DNA of 10,031 bases from Bdellovibrio sp. (GCA_016213345.1 JACRAO010000186.1:1-10031); one strand, 5' to 3'. Shown: positions 1 through 5,749, counted from the first letter of the stretch. The notes: a model not told the origin generated them from the sequence alone. A program made the numbers and translations.

Positions 1-58
1 GCTTCCAGCTCGCTCAGCCTCCACAGGAGGCCGGCTTGCTCGTTTCTCGACCCTTCAC
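1..58. other. GC-rich non-coding fragment cut by the window edge
   Basis: This stretch is much richer in G and C than the AT-rich DNA after it. It contains a perfect 6-bp hairpin, GCCTCC-ACA-GGAGGC, at 17-31. Its right end (TCGACCCTTCACT, 46-58) resembles the 3' part of the tRNA-Gly gene that lies nearby on the other strand (CGAGACCCTTCACC). Short open frames cross it but none shows a recognisable protein, so I read it as the end of a repeat or structured element that begins before the window. It could also be the edge of a neighbouring gene that cannot be judged from 58 bases. Confidence 0.35.
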
Positions 59-94
59 TGTAATTTCTATTTTAAATTCAGTTCTGTCTTGATT

Positions 95-116
95 TATAAA
101 TATTACGATATTTATA
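95..116 (-). terminator. AT-only hairpin just downstream of tRNA-Gly
   Basis: A perfect 9-bp inverted repeat (TATAAATAT / ATATTTATA) with a 4-base loop starts 8 bases beyond the 3' end of the minus-strand tRNA. Its position suggests a weak terminator or a 3' processing signal for the tRNA transcript. The stem has no G-C pairs and no T-run follows on the minus strand, so it is not a canonical intrinsic terminator. Confidence 0.35.
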
Positions 117-123
117 GCTTACG

Positions 124-197
124 AGCGGGTGAAGGGTCTCGAACCCTCGGCCTCGAGCTTGGGAAGTTCGCGCTCTAACCAACTGAGCTACACCCGC
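124..197 (-). tRNA. tRNA-Gly (anticodon CCC)
   Basis: Read on the minus strand this gives a complete 74-nt cloverleaf: 7-bp acceptor stem (GCGGGTG/CACCCGC), D arm GCTC/GAGC with an AGTTGGTTA loop, a 7-base anticodon loop TTCCCAA, a 5-base variable region, and a T arm GAGGG/CCCTT with loop TTCGAGA. The anticodon CCC (plus-strand 161-163) reads the glycine codon GGG, and discriminator base U fits bacterial tRNA-Gly. CCA is not encoded; the bases after the discriminator are CGT, so CCA must be added after transcription. One oddity is an A-C mismatch as the fourth pair of the anticodon stem (plus-strand 167 and 157). The gene lies 32 bp downstream of the LysR-type gene on the same strand and could be co-transcribed with it. 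Confidence 0.95.
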
Positions 198-229
198 ATA
201 TATTTCTAGCACTTCTAGAGGTTACTAAT

Positions 230-1006
230 CTAGAACTTACAAATTTTTACTACTTTTGTCCAAAACATTTGTGGTAGTAACTCATGACCCACTAGATATA
301 CAGCCTGATCTGTAGAAAGTTTTTTAGTGGGCGAGACCTTGGACGGTAAAGTCCCAGTACCCCCAAACATATGCAACCAATCTTTTCTTACTTGTAGTGA
401 GTTGCTGACAAAAAGCTTTGTTTTTTCTGATGTTCTGGTTTTTTCAAGTTGTGATTCGTATTCAAAACTGCTAAGTACCGCAACCCCCGCGCCGCGTTGT
501 GTCTTTTCAATTGTTTGATAACCAATTGCCCTAGTATATTTATATTTCTTTTTTCCGGGCTCTCTTAAAGAAAAAATCAAAGAGTAATCACCATTAAAAA
601 AACCTTCCTCTAGCTTATTTAAGTCCTGTACATCCAATTCTACAATTTGAACTGAAGTTGTTTTTAGAAGCAGGTGGCAAAAAGGAATTGAAAGTGGTGC
701 CATGCCTTCAAGAGCACATATCTTTATATGTGTTGGTTCTGATGCTTTTATAAGGCCTTCTAGCTCCTTTTCTAAAGCATGCATGATTTTTGAATAAGCT
801 TTTGTTAGCTGAAATGCTGCCTGTGTCCAACTTGATTTTCTTTTCGCTTCACGGTCTAGGAGTGTAAGTTTTAACTCACCTTCTAATTTTGAAATAATTC
901 TGGATAACTGTGGCTGACTAAGTCCAACATGCAGAGATGCAGCCGACAGATTGCTATAAGCAACCGCTCGGCTTAAAACCGATAATTCATAGTGCAAATT
1001 AAACAT
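230..1006 (-). CDS. Short LysR-type transcriptional regulator
   Basis: The 258-residue protein opens with a LysR-type winged helix-turn-helix: an N-terminal helix around residues 3-20, then SAASLHVGLSQPQLSRIISKLEGEL (about residues 21-45) and LTLLDREAKR, the usual order for DNA binding by this family. A linker helix follows (about 62-88). The remainder resembles a reduced periplasmic-binding-type effector domain, starting with the strand IKICALEG near residue 94, but it is divergent. LysR proteins are usually near 300 residues, so the effector domain seems shortened, and no ligand can be proposed. The start is the first ATG; it has no clear Shine-Dalgarno and sits inside the palindrome ATAGCGCTAT. 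The gene points away from mnmG and ends 32 bp before tRNA-Gly. The family call is fairly firm; targets are unknown. Confidence 0.8.
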   Translation of the reverse strand: MFNLHYELSVLSRAVAYSNLSAASLHVGLSQPQLSRIISKLEGELKLTLLDREAKRKSSWTQAAFQLTKAYSKIMHALEKELEGLIKASEPTHIKICALEGMAPLSIPFCHLLLKTTSVQIVELDVQDLNKLEEGFFNGDYSLIFSLREPGKKKYKYTRAIGYQTIEKTQRGAGVAVLSSFEYESQLEKTRTSEKTKLFVSNSLQVRKDWLHMFGGTGTLPSKVSPTKKLSTDQAVYLVGHELLPQMFWTKVVKICKF

Positions 1007-1014
1007 AGCGCTAT
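1005..1014. promoter_or_regulatory. Palindrome overlapping the LysR-type gene start
   Basis: The perfect 10-bp palindrome ATAGCGCTAT covers the start codon of the LysR-type gene. A -10-like TATAGT lies just upstream on the minus strand (1020-1025), without a convincing -35. LysR-type proteins often repress their own genes, so this could be an operator, but the usual LysR box (T-N11-A) is not evident, and a 10-bp palindrome can occur by chance. Confidence 0.25.
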
Positions 1015-1052
1015 CTTACACTATAGACAATCAAAATGCGGTTTATAAAAAC

Positions 1053-1095
1053 AAAAAAGGTGACATAATTTATTAAAACGCATGTCACCTTTTTT
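1053..1095. terminator. Bidirectional intrinsic terminator
   Basis: A perfect 14-bp inverted repeat pairs 1053-1066 with 1082-1095 around a 15-base loop. The arms consist of an A-run followed by GGTGACAT, and its complement ending in a T-run, so the structure yields a stem followed by U residues on both strands. It lies 20 bp past the stop codon of the minus-strand beta-barrel gene and upstream of the LysR-type gene, so it should end the former transcript before it enters the latter. Confidence 0.85.
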
Positions 1096-1114
1096 TATGA
1101 GTAATATATAAAAC

Positions 1115-1687
1115 TTAAAATACGAAACCTAAAGTCCACTCAAAGGCAGGCCCAAATCCCTTTAATGAAGATGCTGTGCTAACAGATTTTGTGGCACCAG
1201 TTGAGCTTTTGTATGTTACAGCGTCACCGGTAGAACTATATGCACCACCTAAACCCAATTGCATATTAAATCCTGCATCCCAAATCCAATGGTAACCTAA
1301 TAATAAGCCACCCTTAATAGTGCCAATGGTAGCAGTATATTCAACTCCTGCACTTGTTGTTTTACCAGAAGTGCTCATATAGTTAGCAAACGGTCCCGCA
1401 TAAAATCCATCCGTGTAACGCTTGCCATTGAAAAAATAATTTCCTCTTACTCCAAAACCAAGTATTGTATAGGAAATATCGCCACTCGATAGAGACCAGA
1501 GCGTACCAGATGGACCTACGGTAAAACCGTCAGAAATTCCTACATCCAAATCAGCGTTGATGTACCCTATAATGAGCGGAAGTGCATTGACTCTCACGTT
1601 AAATGTTTTTGCAGAGTGATCTGCTGCATATGCCGAAGCAGTAAAACCCAGCACAAATATAACTACTAATAATTTTATTCTTCTCAT
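1115..1687 (-). CDS. Small exported beta-barrel-like outer membrane protein
   Basis: The 190-residue product starts with a clear Sec signal peptide: MRRIK, a hydrophobic core LLVVIFVLGF, and a probable signal peptidase I site at AYA-AD near residue 21. The mature part is rich in Gly, Ser, Thr and aromatic residues in alternating patterns that suggest amphipathic strands (for example NVRVNALPLIIGYINADLDV, then repeated GGLLLGYHWIWDAGF-type segments), and it ends in phenylalanine (LGFVF), the usual outer-membrane insertion signal. This fits a small barrel like the DUF3575-type proteins, but the family call is tentative and the function unknown. I start at the second of two in-frame ATGs because AGGAGG lies 7 bases upstream of it and only 1 base from the first (1691-1693). 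The gene is monocistronic, with its own terminator. Confidence 0.75.
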   Translation of the reverse strand: MRRIKLLVVIFVLGFTASAYAADHSAKTFNVRVNALPLIIGYINADLDVGISDGFTVGPSGTLWSLSSGDISYTILGFGVRGNYFFNGKRYTDGFYAGPFANYMSTSGKTTSAGVEYTATIGTIKGGLLLGYHWIWDAGFNMQLGLGGAYSSTGDAVTYKSSTGATKSVSTASSLKGFGPAFEWTLGFVF

Positions 1688-1749
1688 GAACATTCCTCCT
1701 TTATGAAAAGTGTTTTTTTAATGTAATCTGTACTTTGTAACCCATTTCT

Positions 1750-1775
1750 TTTATAAGGCAAGTAAAAAAAGTCAA
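1750..1775 (-). promoter_or_regulatory. Candidate promoter of the beta-barrel gene
   Basis: On the minus strand TTGACT (1770-1775) resembles a -35 element and TATAAA (1750-1755) a -10 element. The 14-bp spacing is shorter than the usual 16-18, and the spacer carries a run of seven T. It lies 62 bp upstream of the chosen start codon, so transcription would begin roughly 55 bases before it. The mnmG promoter must lie in the same divergent spacer, but I see no convincing one. Confidence 0.35.
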
Positions 1776-1826
1776 TACTCGTTATTTTTATTGCACGATC
1801 GAAACATCCATGTAACTCAGATTGTT

Positions 1827-3731
1827 ATGAGTTTTTTTGATGTCATAATCATTGGCGGTGGGCATGCCGGATGTGAGGCCGCTCATGCCGCTGCAAAGAT
1901 GGGAACACAAGTAGCCATGATTACACTTAGTCCCCAAAGAATTGGTTGGATGTCGTGCAATCCAGCAAAGGGAGGTCTTGCCAAAGGACAACTTGTAAAA
2001 GAAATCGACGCTTTGGGTGGTGTGATGGGCATTAATACAGATAAAACCGCTATTCAATACCGCAGGCTTAATTCTAGCAGAGGACCTGCAGTTAGATCTT
2101 CGAGAGCACAATGTGACAAGATTTTATATGCAACAGAAATGCAGAAGTTTTTGCATACTGTGCCCAACCTAACCATCACAAAAGGCGAAGTTGTAAAAAT
2201 TATTATTTCAAATCAAAAAATCCAAGGCGTTGAACTAAAAGATGGTACCAAAATTAATACAAACGCAGTGGTAATAACATCCGGAACTTTCTTGCAAGCC
2301 ATAATGTTTACAGGGTTTCAAAAAACCATTGGGGGCAGAGCGGGCGATGCAGCTTCTTATGGCTTTAGTGATTACTTAACTGCGCTTGGTTTTAGATTAA
2401 AGAGACTAAAAACCGGAACCCCGCCACGCCTTAACCGTCAAAGTATTGACTATTTAAAAACAGTACCACAACCAGGCGATGAAAAACCCATACCATTCTC
2501 ATTTTATTTTAAGCCCAAACCGTTCCCTCTGCTACCGCAGATTTCTTGTCACATTACTTATACCAATAAGCTTACACACGAAATTATAGCTGAGAATTTT
2601 GACAAATCACCAATGTATACTGGTTTAATCCGTGGCGTGGGCCCCAGGTATTGCCCGTCAATTGAAGATAAAGTAAAGCGTTTTAGCAACAAAGAAAGGC
2701 ATCAAATTTTTTTAGAGCCCGAAGGGCTACACACAGATGAGATCTATGTTAATGGAATCTCAACTAGTTTACCTAAAGAAGTTCAAGAAAAATTTGTTAG
2801 AACCATCCCGGGCCTAGAAAAAGCCGAATTTATAAAGTACGGCTACGCGGTCGAATATGACGCTGTTGACGCCAGACAGTTAAAAGCAACATTGGAATCA
2901 AAAGATATATCAGGCCTGTTTTTTGCAGGCCAGGTCAACGGAACTTCCGGGTACGAAGAGGCAGGTGCACAAGGAATTATAGCCGGCGTTAATGCCGCTC
3001 TTTATGTAAAAAAACTAGAGCCATGGAGTTTTTCACGCATCGATGGCTATATTGGCGTGCTAATTGACGATTTAATATTAAAAGGCACAGATGAACCTTA
3101 TAGAATGTTTACATCAAGAGCCGAGTATCGACTTTTATTAAGAGAAGACAATGCAGATTTGCGTTTAAGTGAAAAAGGATGGAAATTGGGCTTACTTTCT
3201 AAAGAAAATTTTGAGAAATTTTGCAATAAAAAAGACAAAATAGCTTTTGGTGTTAGCAATATTCAAAATCAATACGTTTATCCAAATAAATCTAGCAATG
3301 CATTTTTTATTTCTAGGGGATTACAGCCAATTAAAGACAGAACTTCATTTGCAATGTTATTAAAAAGGCCAGAAATAAGCTGGAAGGATCTTTGTTCTTT
3401 AGGCTATTATGACGATTTTGATCTGTCAGATGTGATCAAAGAACAGATAGAAATACAGATTAAATATGAAGGCTATATCCAAAGAGACTTAAGTGTTTTA
3501 GAAGGTGTCAGAAAAAGCGAAAATGTAAAAATCCCCATACTTTTAGATCTCGATCAAGTTGGCGGACTTTCTAATGAAGTAAAGCAGAGGCTAAGATTGG
3601 TGCGTCCTGAAACCATAGGTCAAATCTCTAGATTGCCGGGCATCACGCCCGCTGCGGTAGCGAGTCTGATGATTTATTTAAAAACGAGAGAGTATAAAAG
3701 TAAGAAAACACAGGTTGTTTGTGGAAAGTAA
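1827..3731 (+). CDS. mnmG: tRNA uridine-5-carboxymethylaminomethyl synthesis enzyme MnmG
   Basis: MnmG (GidA) is an FAD-dependent enzyme that works with MnmE and methylene-tetrahydrofolate to modify U34 of certain tRNAs. The 634-residue product has the family length. Visible motifs: the FAD-binding IIGGGHAGCEAA (residues 8-19); SCNPAKGGLAKGQLVKE with Cys44; GTPPRL; GPRYCPSIEDKVKRF with Cys276, the pair of cysteines matching the functionally important Cys47 and Cys277 of E. coli; and the late signature SRAEYRLLLREDNADLRL. The C-terminal helical part that binds MnmE and tRNA follows. I choose ATG 1827 because MSFFDVIIIGGG aligns with normal family N-termini; an in-frame TTG at 1791 would add 12 unlikely residues. 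Neither start has a good ribosome-binding site. The last 11 bp overlap rsmG. mnmE is not in the window. Confidence 0.97.
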   Translation: MSFFDVIIIGGGHAGCEAAHAAAKMGTQVAMITLSPQRIGWMSCNPAKGGLAKGQLVKEIDALGGVMGINTDKTAIQYRRLNSSRGPAVRSSRAQCDKILYATEMQKFLHTVPNLTITKGEVVKIIISNQKIQGVELKDGTKINTNAVVITSGTFLQAIMFTGFQKTIGGRAGDAASYGFSDYLTALGFRLKRLKTGTPPRLNRQSIDYLKTVPQPGDEKPIPFSFYFKPKPFPLLPQISCHITYTNKLTHEIIAENFDKSPMYTGLIRGVGPRYCPSIEDKVKRFSNKERHQIFLEPEGLHTDEIYVNGISTSLPKEVQEKFVRTIPGLEKAEFIKYGYAVEYDAVDARQLKATLESKDISGLFFAGQVNGTSGYEEAGAQGIIAGVNAALYVKKLEPWSFSRIDGYIGVLIDDLILKGTDEPYRMFTSRAEYRLLLREDNADLRLSEKGWKLGLLSKENFEKFCNKKDKIAFGVSNIQNQYVYPNKSSNAFFISRGLQPIKDRTSFAMLLKRPEISWKDLCSLGYYDDFDLSDVIKEQIEIQIKYEGYIQRDLSVLEGVRKSENVKIPILLDLDQVGGLSNEVKQRLRLVRPETIGQISRLPGITPAAVASLMIYLKTREYKSKKTQVVCGK

Positions 3732-4383
3732 TGATTTTTTAATTAAATTGAAGGCAAAAACAGTAGAATTAAACTTCGAGACGCCAAATATTCAATCAAA
3801 GTTAGAGCTAATTTCAAAATATAGGGATTTATTAATAGAAGAAAACAAAAAACAAAACCTAACCCGTTTATTAAGTAGCAAAGATTTTATCGAAGGACAC
3901 GTTGAAGACGCAATTAATTTAGAAAAATCCGGATTTTTAAGATATCCGGCAATGGATTTAGGCTCTGGAGGGGGGGTTCCTGGTATTTTATGTGCTATTT
4001 TTGATGAAAAACCTTGGATTTTAGCCGAATCAGAAAAAAGAAAAGCACAGTTTTTAGAAAATACTTTGAATACTCTAAAGCTTTCGCATGTTTTTGTTTA
4101 CGCCGGAAGGGGAGAAGACTATATTTGCGAGCACTCGGTGCAAAGTATAGTGGTGCGGGCGGTTGCACCTGTGGATAAAATATATAAATGGATAAAAAAC
4201 TGTTCTACGTGGAACAATTTGATTTTATTTAAAGGTCCTAAGTGGCCAAAACCTAATGCAGAGTGGGATTTGTTTTCAAAAAAGCACTCAAATAGAGTGC
4301 TAAAAATAGAAAACAAGTATCACTACCAAGTCGGAACAGCCAAAAAACAACGCGTTATTGTAAACCTCATCCGCAGCGCCTAG
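3721..4383 (+). CDS. rsmG: 16S rRNA (guanine-N7) methyltransferase RsmG
   Basis: RsmG (GidB) uses S-adenosylmethionine to methylate N7 of G527 in 16S rRNA. The 220-residue product carries the family features in order: NLTR (residues 46-49), HVEDAINL (60-67), the SAM-binding MDLGSGGGVPG (78-88), ESEKRKAQFL around 103-112, and VVRAVAPV (144-151). The GTG at 3721 is chosen because a weak AGG lies 6 bases upstream; an in-frame TTG at 3715 would add two residues. Either start overlaps the end of mnmG, the usual coupled pair. Codons 161-166 coincide with a near-perfect parS sequence. No intrinsic terminator follows the gene, so transcription may continue into the 511-bp spacer. Confidence 0.96.
   Translation: MESNDFLIKLKAKTVELNFETPNIQSKLELISKYRDLLIEENKKQNLTRLLSSKDFIEGHVEDAINLEKSGFLRYPAMDLGSGGGVPGILCAIFDEKPWILAESEKRKAQFLENTLNTLKLSHVFVYAGRGEDYICEHSVQSIVVRAVAPVDKIYKWIKNCSTWNNLILFKGPKWPKPNAEWDLFSKKHSNRVLKIENKYHYQVGTAKKQRVIVNLIRSA
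4201..4216. promoter_or_regulatory. parS: Near-perfect parS site inside rsmG
   Basis: TGTTCTACGTGGAACA differs by one base from the perfect palindrome TGTTCCACGTGGAACA found 454 bp downstream (the sixth base is T instead of C). It encodes the residues C-S-T-W-N of RsmG, so it is constrained by the protein as well. parS sites in or near gidB and parAB are common in many bacteria. Whether ParB binds this variant cannot be told from sequence. Confidence 0.6.
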
Positions 4384-4458
4384 TGTAACGTTTAGCTGGA
4401 AAGTTAATTGTCGTAAATCTTTTTATTTTTTGTGTTTATTTAGATATTACATCGCAAG

Positions 4459-4633
4459 ATGGCTTTGGATAAATTAACTTATGATATTTTTAAAATAATT
4501 TTGTGAGAGAAGGCCTTGGGGGAGCGTGATGCGACCCGGCCAAGGATGGCCAAGGGGGCCCCAGAGGCAGGATGCCGCGCTTGAGCGAATAAAATTATTT
4601 TAAAAATATTATAACTCTATCTAGTGATGCCAT
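4459..4633. repeat. Long inverted repeat enclosing a GC-rich core
   Basis: Positions 4479-4502 and 4591-4614 form a 24-bp inverted repeat with one mismatch in DNA; the mismatch is G opposite T, so RNA read from the plus strand would pair along all 24 positions. The arms are almost pure A/T. Shorter outer pairs (GATA 4468-4471 with TATC 4618-4621, ATGGC 4459-4463 with GCCAT 4629-4633) extend the structure. The enclosed 88 bases (4503-4590) are strikingly GC-rich and contain two small hairpins: GGCC-AAGGAT-GGCC (4538-4551) and GGC-AGGAT-GCC (4566-4576). It could be a MITE-like or REP-like insertion, a structured RNA, or an elaborate terminator for mnmG-rsmG. No target-site duplication is obvious. 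Confidence 0.75.
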
Positions 4634-4669
4634 TTTTTTAAAACATTTAGTCGATCAAACCAATAATGA

Positions 4670-4685
4670 TGTTCCACGTGGAACA
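4670..4685. promoter_or_regulatory. parS: parS centromere site
   Basis: TGTTCCACGTGGAACA is a perfect 16-bp palindrome that matches the conserved bacterial parS consensus in its GGAAC variant. ParB loads here and spreads as a CTP-dependent clamp, and ParA then moves the complex. Its place 210 bp upstream of parA, in the same window as parB, makes the call very secure. Confidence 0.95.
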
Positions 4686-4785
4686 AAAAATCTTAGACTA
4701 CCCAAAAAATTTCTCTTGATCCTATAGGTATTCATGCTTACTCTAGTAGTAGGGTCATTCACAAGTCTGGGGGTTTATAAAGATT

Positions 4786-4791
4786 TATACT
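4786..4791 (+). promoter_or_regulatory. Possible -10 element for parA
   Basis: TATACT matches five of six bases of the sigma70 -10 consensus and lies in AT-rich DNA about 100 bp upstream of parA. The nearest -35-like hexamer (TTCACA, 4758-4763) is too far away at 22 bp, so the assignment is weak. Transcription from here would place the 4830-4855 hairpin in the parA leader. Confidence 0.25.
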
Positions 4792-4829
4792 GGTTACCCA
4801 CATACAAGACCACTGACCACAAACCGTTT

Positions 4830-4855
4830 GGGGCGCTTATAGAGATAAGCGCCCC
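4830..4855 (+). promoter_or_regulatory. GC-rich hairpin in the parA leader
   Basis: A perfect 11-bp stem (GGGGCGCTTAT / ATAAGCGCCCC) closes a 4-base AGAG loop 39 bp upstream of the parA start codon. Outer AACC (4822-4825) and GGTT (4857-4860) can extend it across a small asymmetric bulge. A stem this strong looks like a terminator or leader structure, but it is followed by TGGTTATTAA rather than a T-run. It may stop upstream transcription inefficiently, stabilise parA mRNA, or bind a protein. Confidence 0.7.
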
Positions 4856-4894
4856 TGGTTATTAACGAAGGTCGCCCTGAATATTAGGAGGCCA

Positions 4895-5731
4895 ATGGGA
4901 AAAATTATTGCAATCGCAAATCAAAAAGGCGGAGTCGGCAAAACAACAACAACAGTTAATCTAGCGGCCTCTCTGTCTATTGCAGAGAGAAAAACTCTGG
5001 TAATTGATTTCGATCCGCAGGGCAATGCATCTTCTGCGTTAGGGGTAGATAAAACTAGAGCTAATGAAATTAAAACGATTTACCACGTATTAATTGGGCA
5101 GTTAAAATTATCAGAAGTTATTAAGAACACAGAGGTTGACTCGTTGTCTTTAGCGCCTGCAAACAGTGATTTGGCTGGTGCTGAGATAGAGTTAGTTTCT
5201 ACTTTTTCTAGAGAAACGAAGCTAAAAAAGGCGTTAAATGAAATAAAAGATCAGTATGATTATATATTAATTGACTGTCCCCCTTCTTTGGGCTTATTAA
5301 CCGTCAATGCTTTGACAGCAGCGGACAGCTACTTGGTGCCAATGCAGTGTGAGTATTTTGCACTTGAGGGCTTAAGTCAACTAATCCATACTGTTACATT
5401 GATTAAGCAAAACTTAAATCCCGCGCTTAAAGAAGAGGGAATAGTGTTAACCATGTATGATAGTAGAAATAATCTAGCAAACGAAGTTGTTAAGGAAGTA
5501 AGAGCGCATTTTGCAGGAGTGGTTTTTGATACTGTTATTCCAAGAAACGTGCGCTTAAGTGAGTGCTCCAGTTTTGGAAAACCCATCTTGCTCTATGACG
5601 TAGATTCAAAGGGCTGTGTAGGTTATTTAAATTTAGCAAAAGAAATATTAGCCAGAAATCAGGTGCAAGATTTTCCCGGGTTACTAAAGCCAGAAGAAGT
5701 TCTCAAAGCCGAAATCGCATTAATCACATAA
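4895..5731 (+). CDS. parA: Chromosome partitioning ATPase ParA
   Basis: ParA (Soj) is a deviant Walker-type ATPase that binds the nucleoid non-specifically when ATP-bound and moves ParB-parS complexes. The 278-residue product is of normal chromosomal type, with no N-terminal helix-turn-helix extension. It starts with KGGVGKTTTT (residues 11-20), including the signature lysine Lys11 and P-loop Lys16, then Walker A'-type DFDPQGNASS (38-47), and Walker B-type DYILIDCPPSLG (122-133). The region VPRNVRLSE-like (VIPRNVRLSECSSFGKP, about 215-231) is also typical of the family. AGGAGG lies only 3 bases before the ATG, slightly tight but clear. parB follows after 18 bp, so the two are almost certainly one operon. 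Confidence 0.97.
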   Translation: MGKIIAIANQKGGVGKTTTTVNLAASLSIAERKTLVIDFDPQGNASSALGVDKTRANEIKTIYHVLIGQLKLSEVIKNTEVDSLSLAPANSDLAGAEIELVSTFSRETKLKKALNEIKDQYDYILIDCPPSLGLLTVNALTAADSYLVPMQCEYFALEGLSQLIHTVTLIKQNLNPALKEEGIVLTMYDSRNNLANEVVKEVRAHFAGVVFDTVIPRNVRLSECSSFGKPILLYDVDSKGCVGYLNLAKEILARNQVQDFPGLLKPEEVLKAEIALIT

Positions 5732-5749
5732 CAAAGGAGGTATTTTTAA

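Larger units (their letters stand above)
4384..4894. other. Gene-free spacer between rsmG and parA
   Basis: No credible coding region lies in these 511 bases. In order the spacer holds AT-rich DNA with a T-rich stretch near 4419-4432, a large inverted-repeat element with a GC-rich core (4459-4633), a perfect parS (4670-4685), three tandem TAG triplets (4744-4752), a -10-like TATACT (4786-4791), a DnaA-box-like TTACCCACA (4794-4802), a GC-rich hairpin (4830-4855), and the parA ribosome-binding site AGGAGG (4886-4891), 3 bases before the ATG. The combination is compatible with an origin-proximal partition region, but the DnaA-box evidence is too weak to call a replication origin. Confidence 0.7.

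Noticed and set aside
1..63. Open frame ending at TAA 61-63
   Set aside because: The peptide is low-complexity (Ser, Leu, Arg), resembles no known family, and runs through a hairpin; too short at the window edge to support a gene.
213..235. Inverted repeat TTCTAGA / TCTAGAA as terminator of the LysR-type gene
   Set aside because: The 7-bp arms pair across a 9-base loop, but the stem is weak, overlaps the stop codon, and no T-run follows on the minus strand; the tRNA begins shortly after.
1788..2111. Minus-strand open frame opposite the mnmG start
   Set aside because: It lies entirely over the highly conserved N-terminal coding region of mnmG, and its product is Ser/Cys/His-rich without a family resemblance.
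4119..4316. Minus-strand open frame inside rsmG containing LFHVEQF
   Set aside because: The peptide motif is simply the translation of the parS-like palindrome; the true coding frame is rsmG.
4507..4583. Short open frame through the GC-rich core, reading ...ALGERDATRPRM... and ending in TGA
   Set aside because: It follows a stop codon directly, has no ribosome-binding site or credible start, and its codons are explained by the hairpin sequence of the element.
4830..4855. Intrinsic terminator for an upstream transcript
   Set aside because: The stem is strong but is followed by TGGTTATTAA with no T-run, so I list it as a leader hairpin of uncertain role instead.
4384..4894. Chromosomal replication origin
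   Set aside because: Only two imperfect DnaA-box-like sequences are present and they are far apart; there is no dnaA gene or proper box cluster, so it stays a finding and not a feature.
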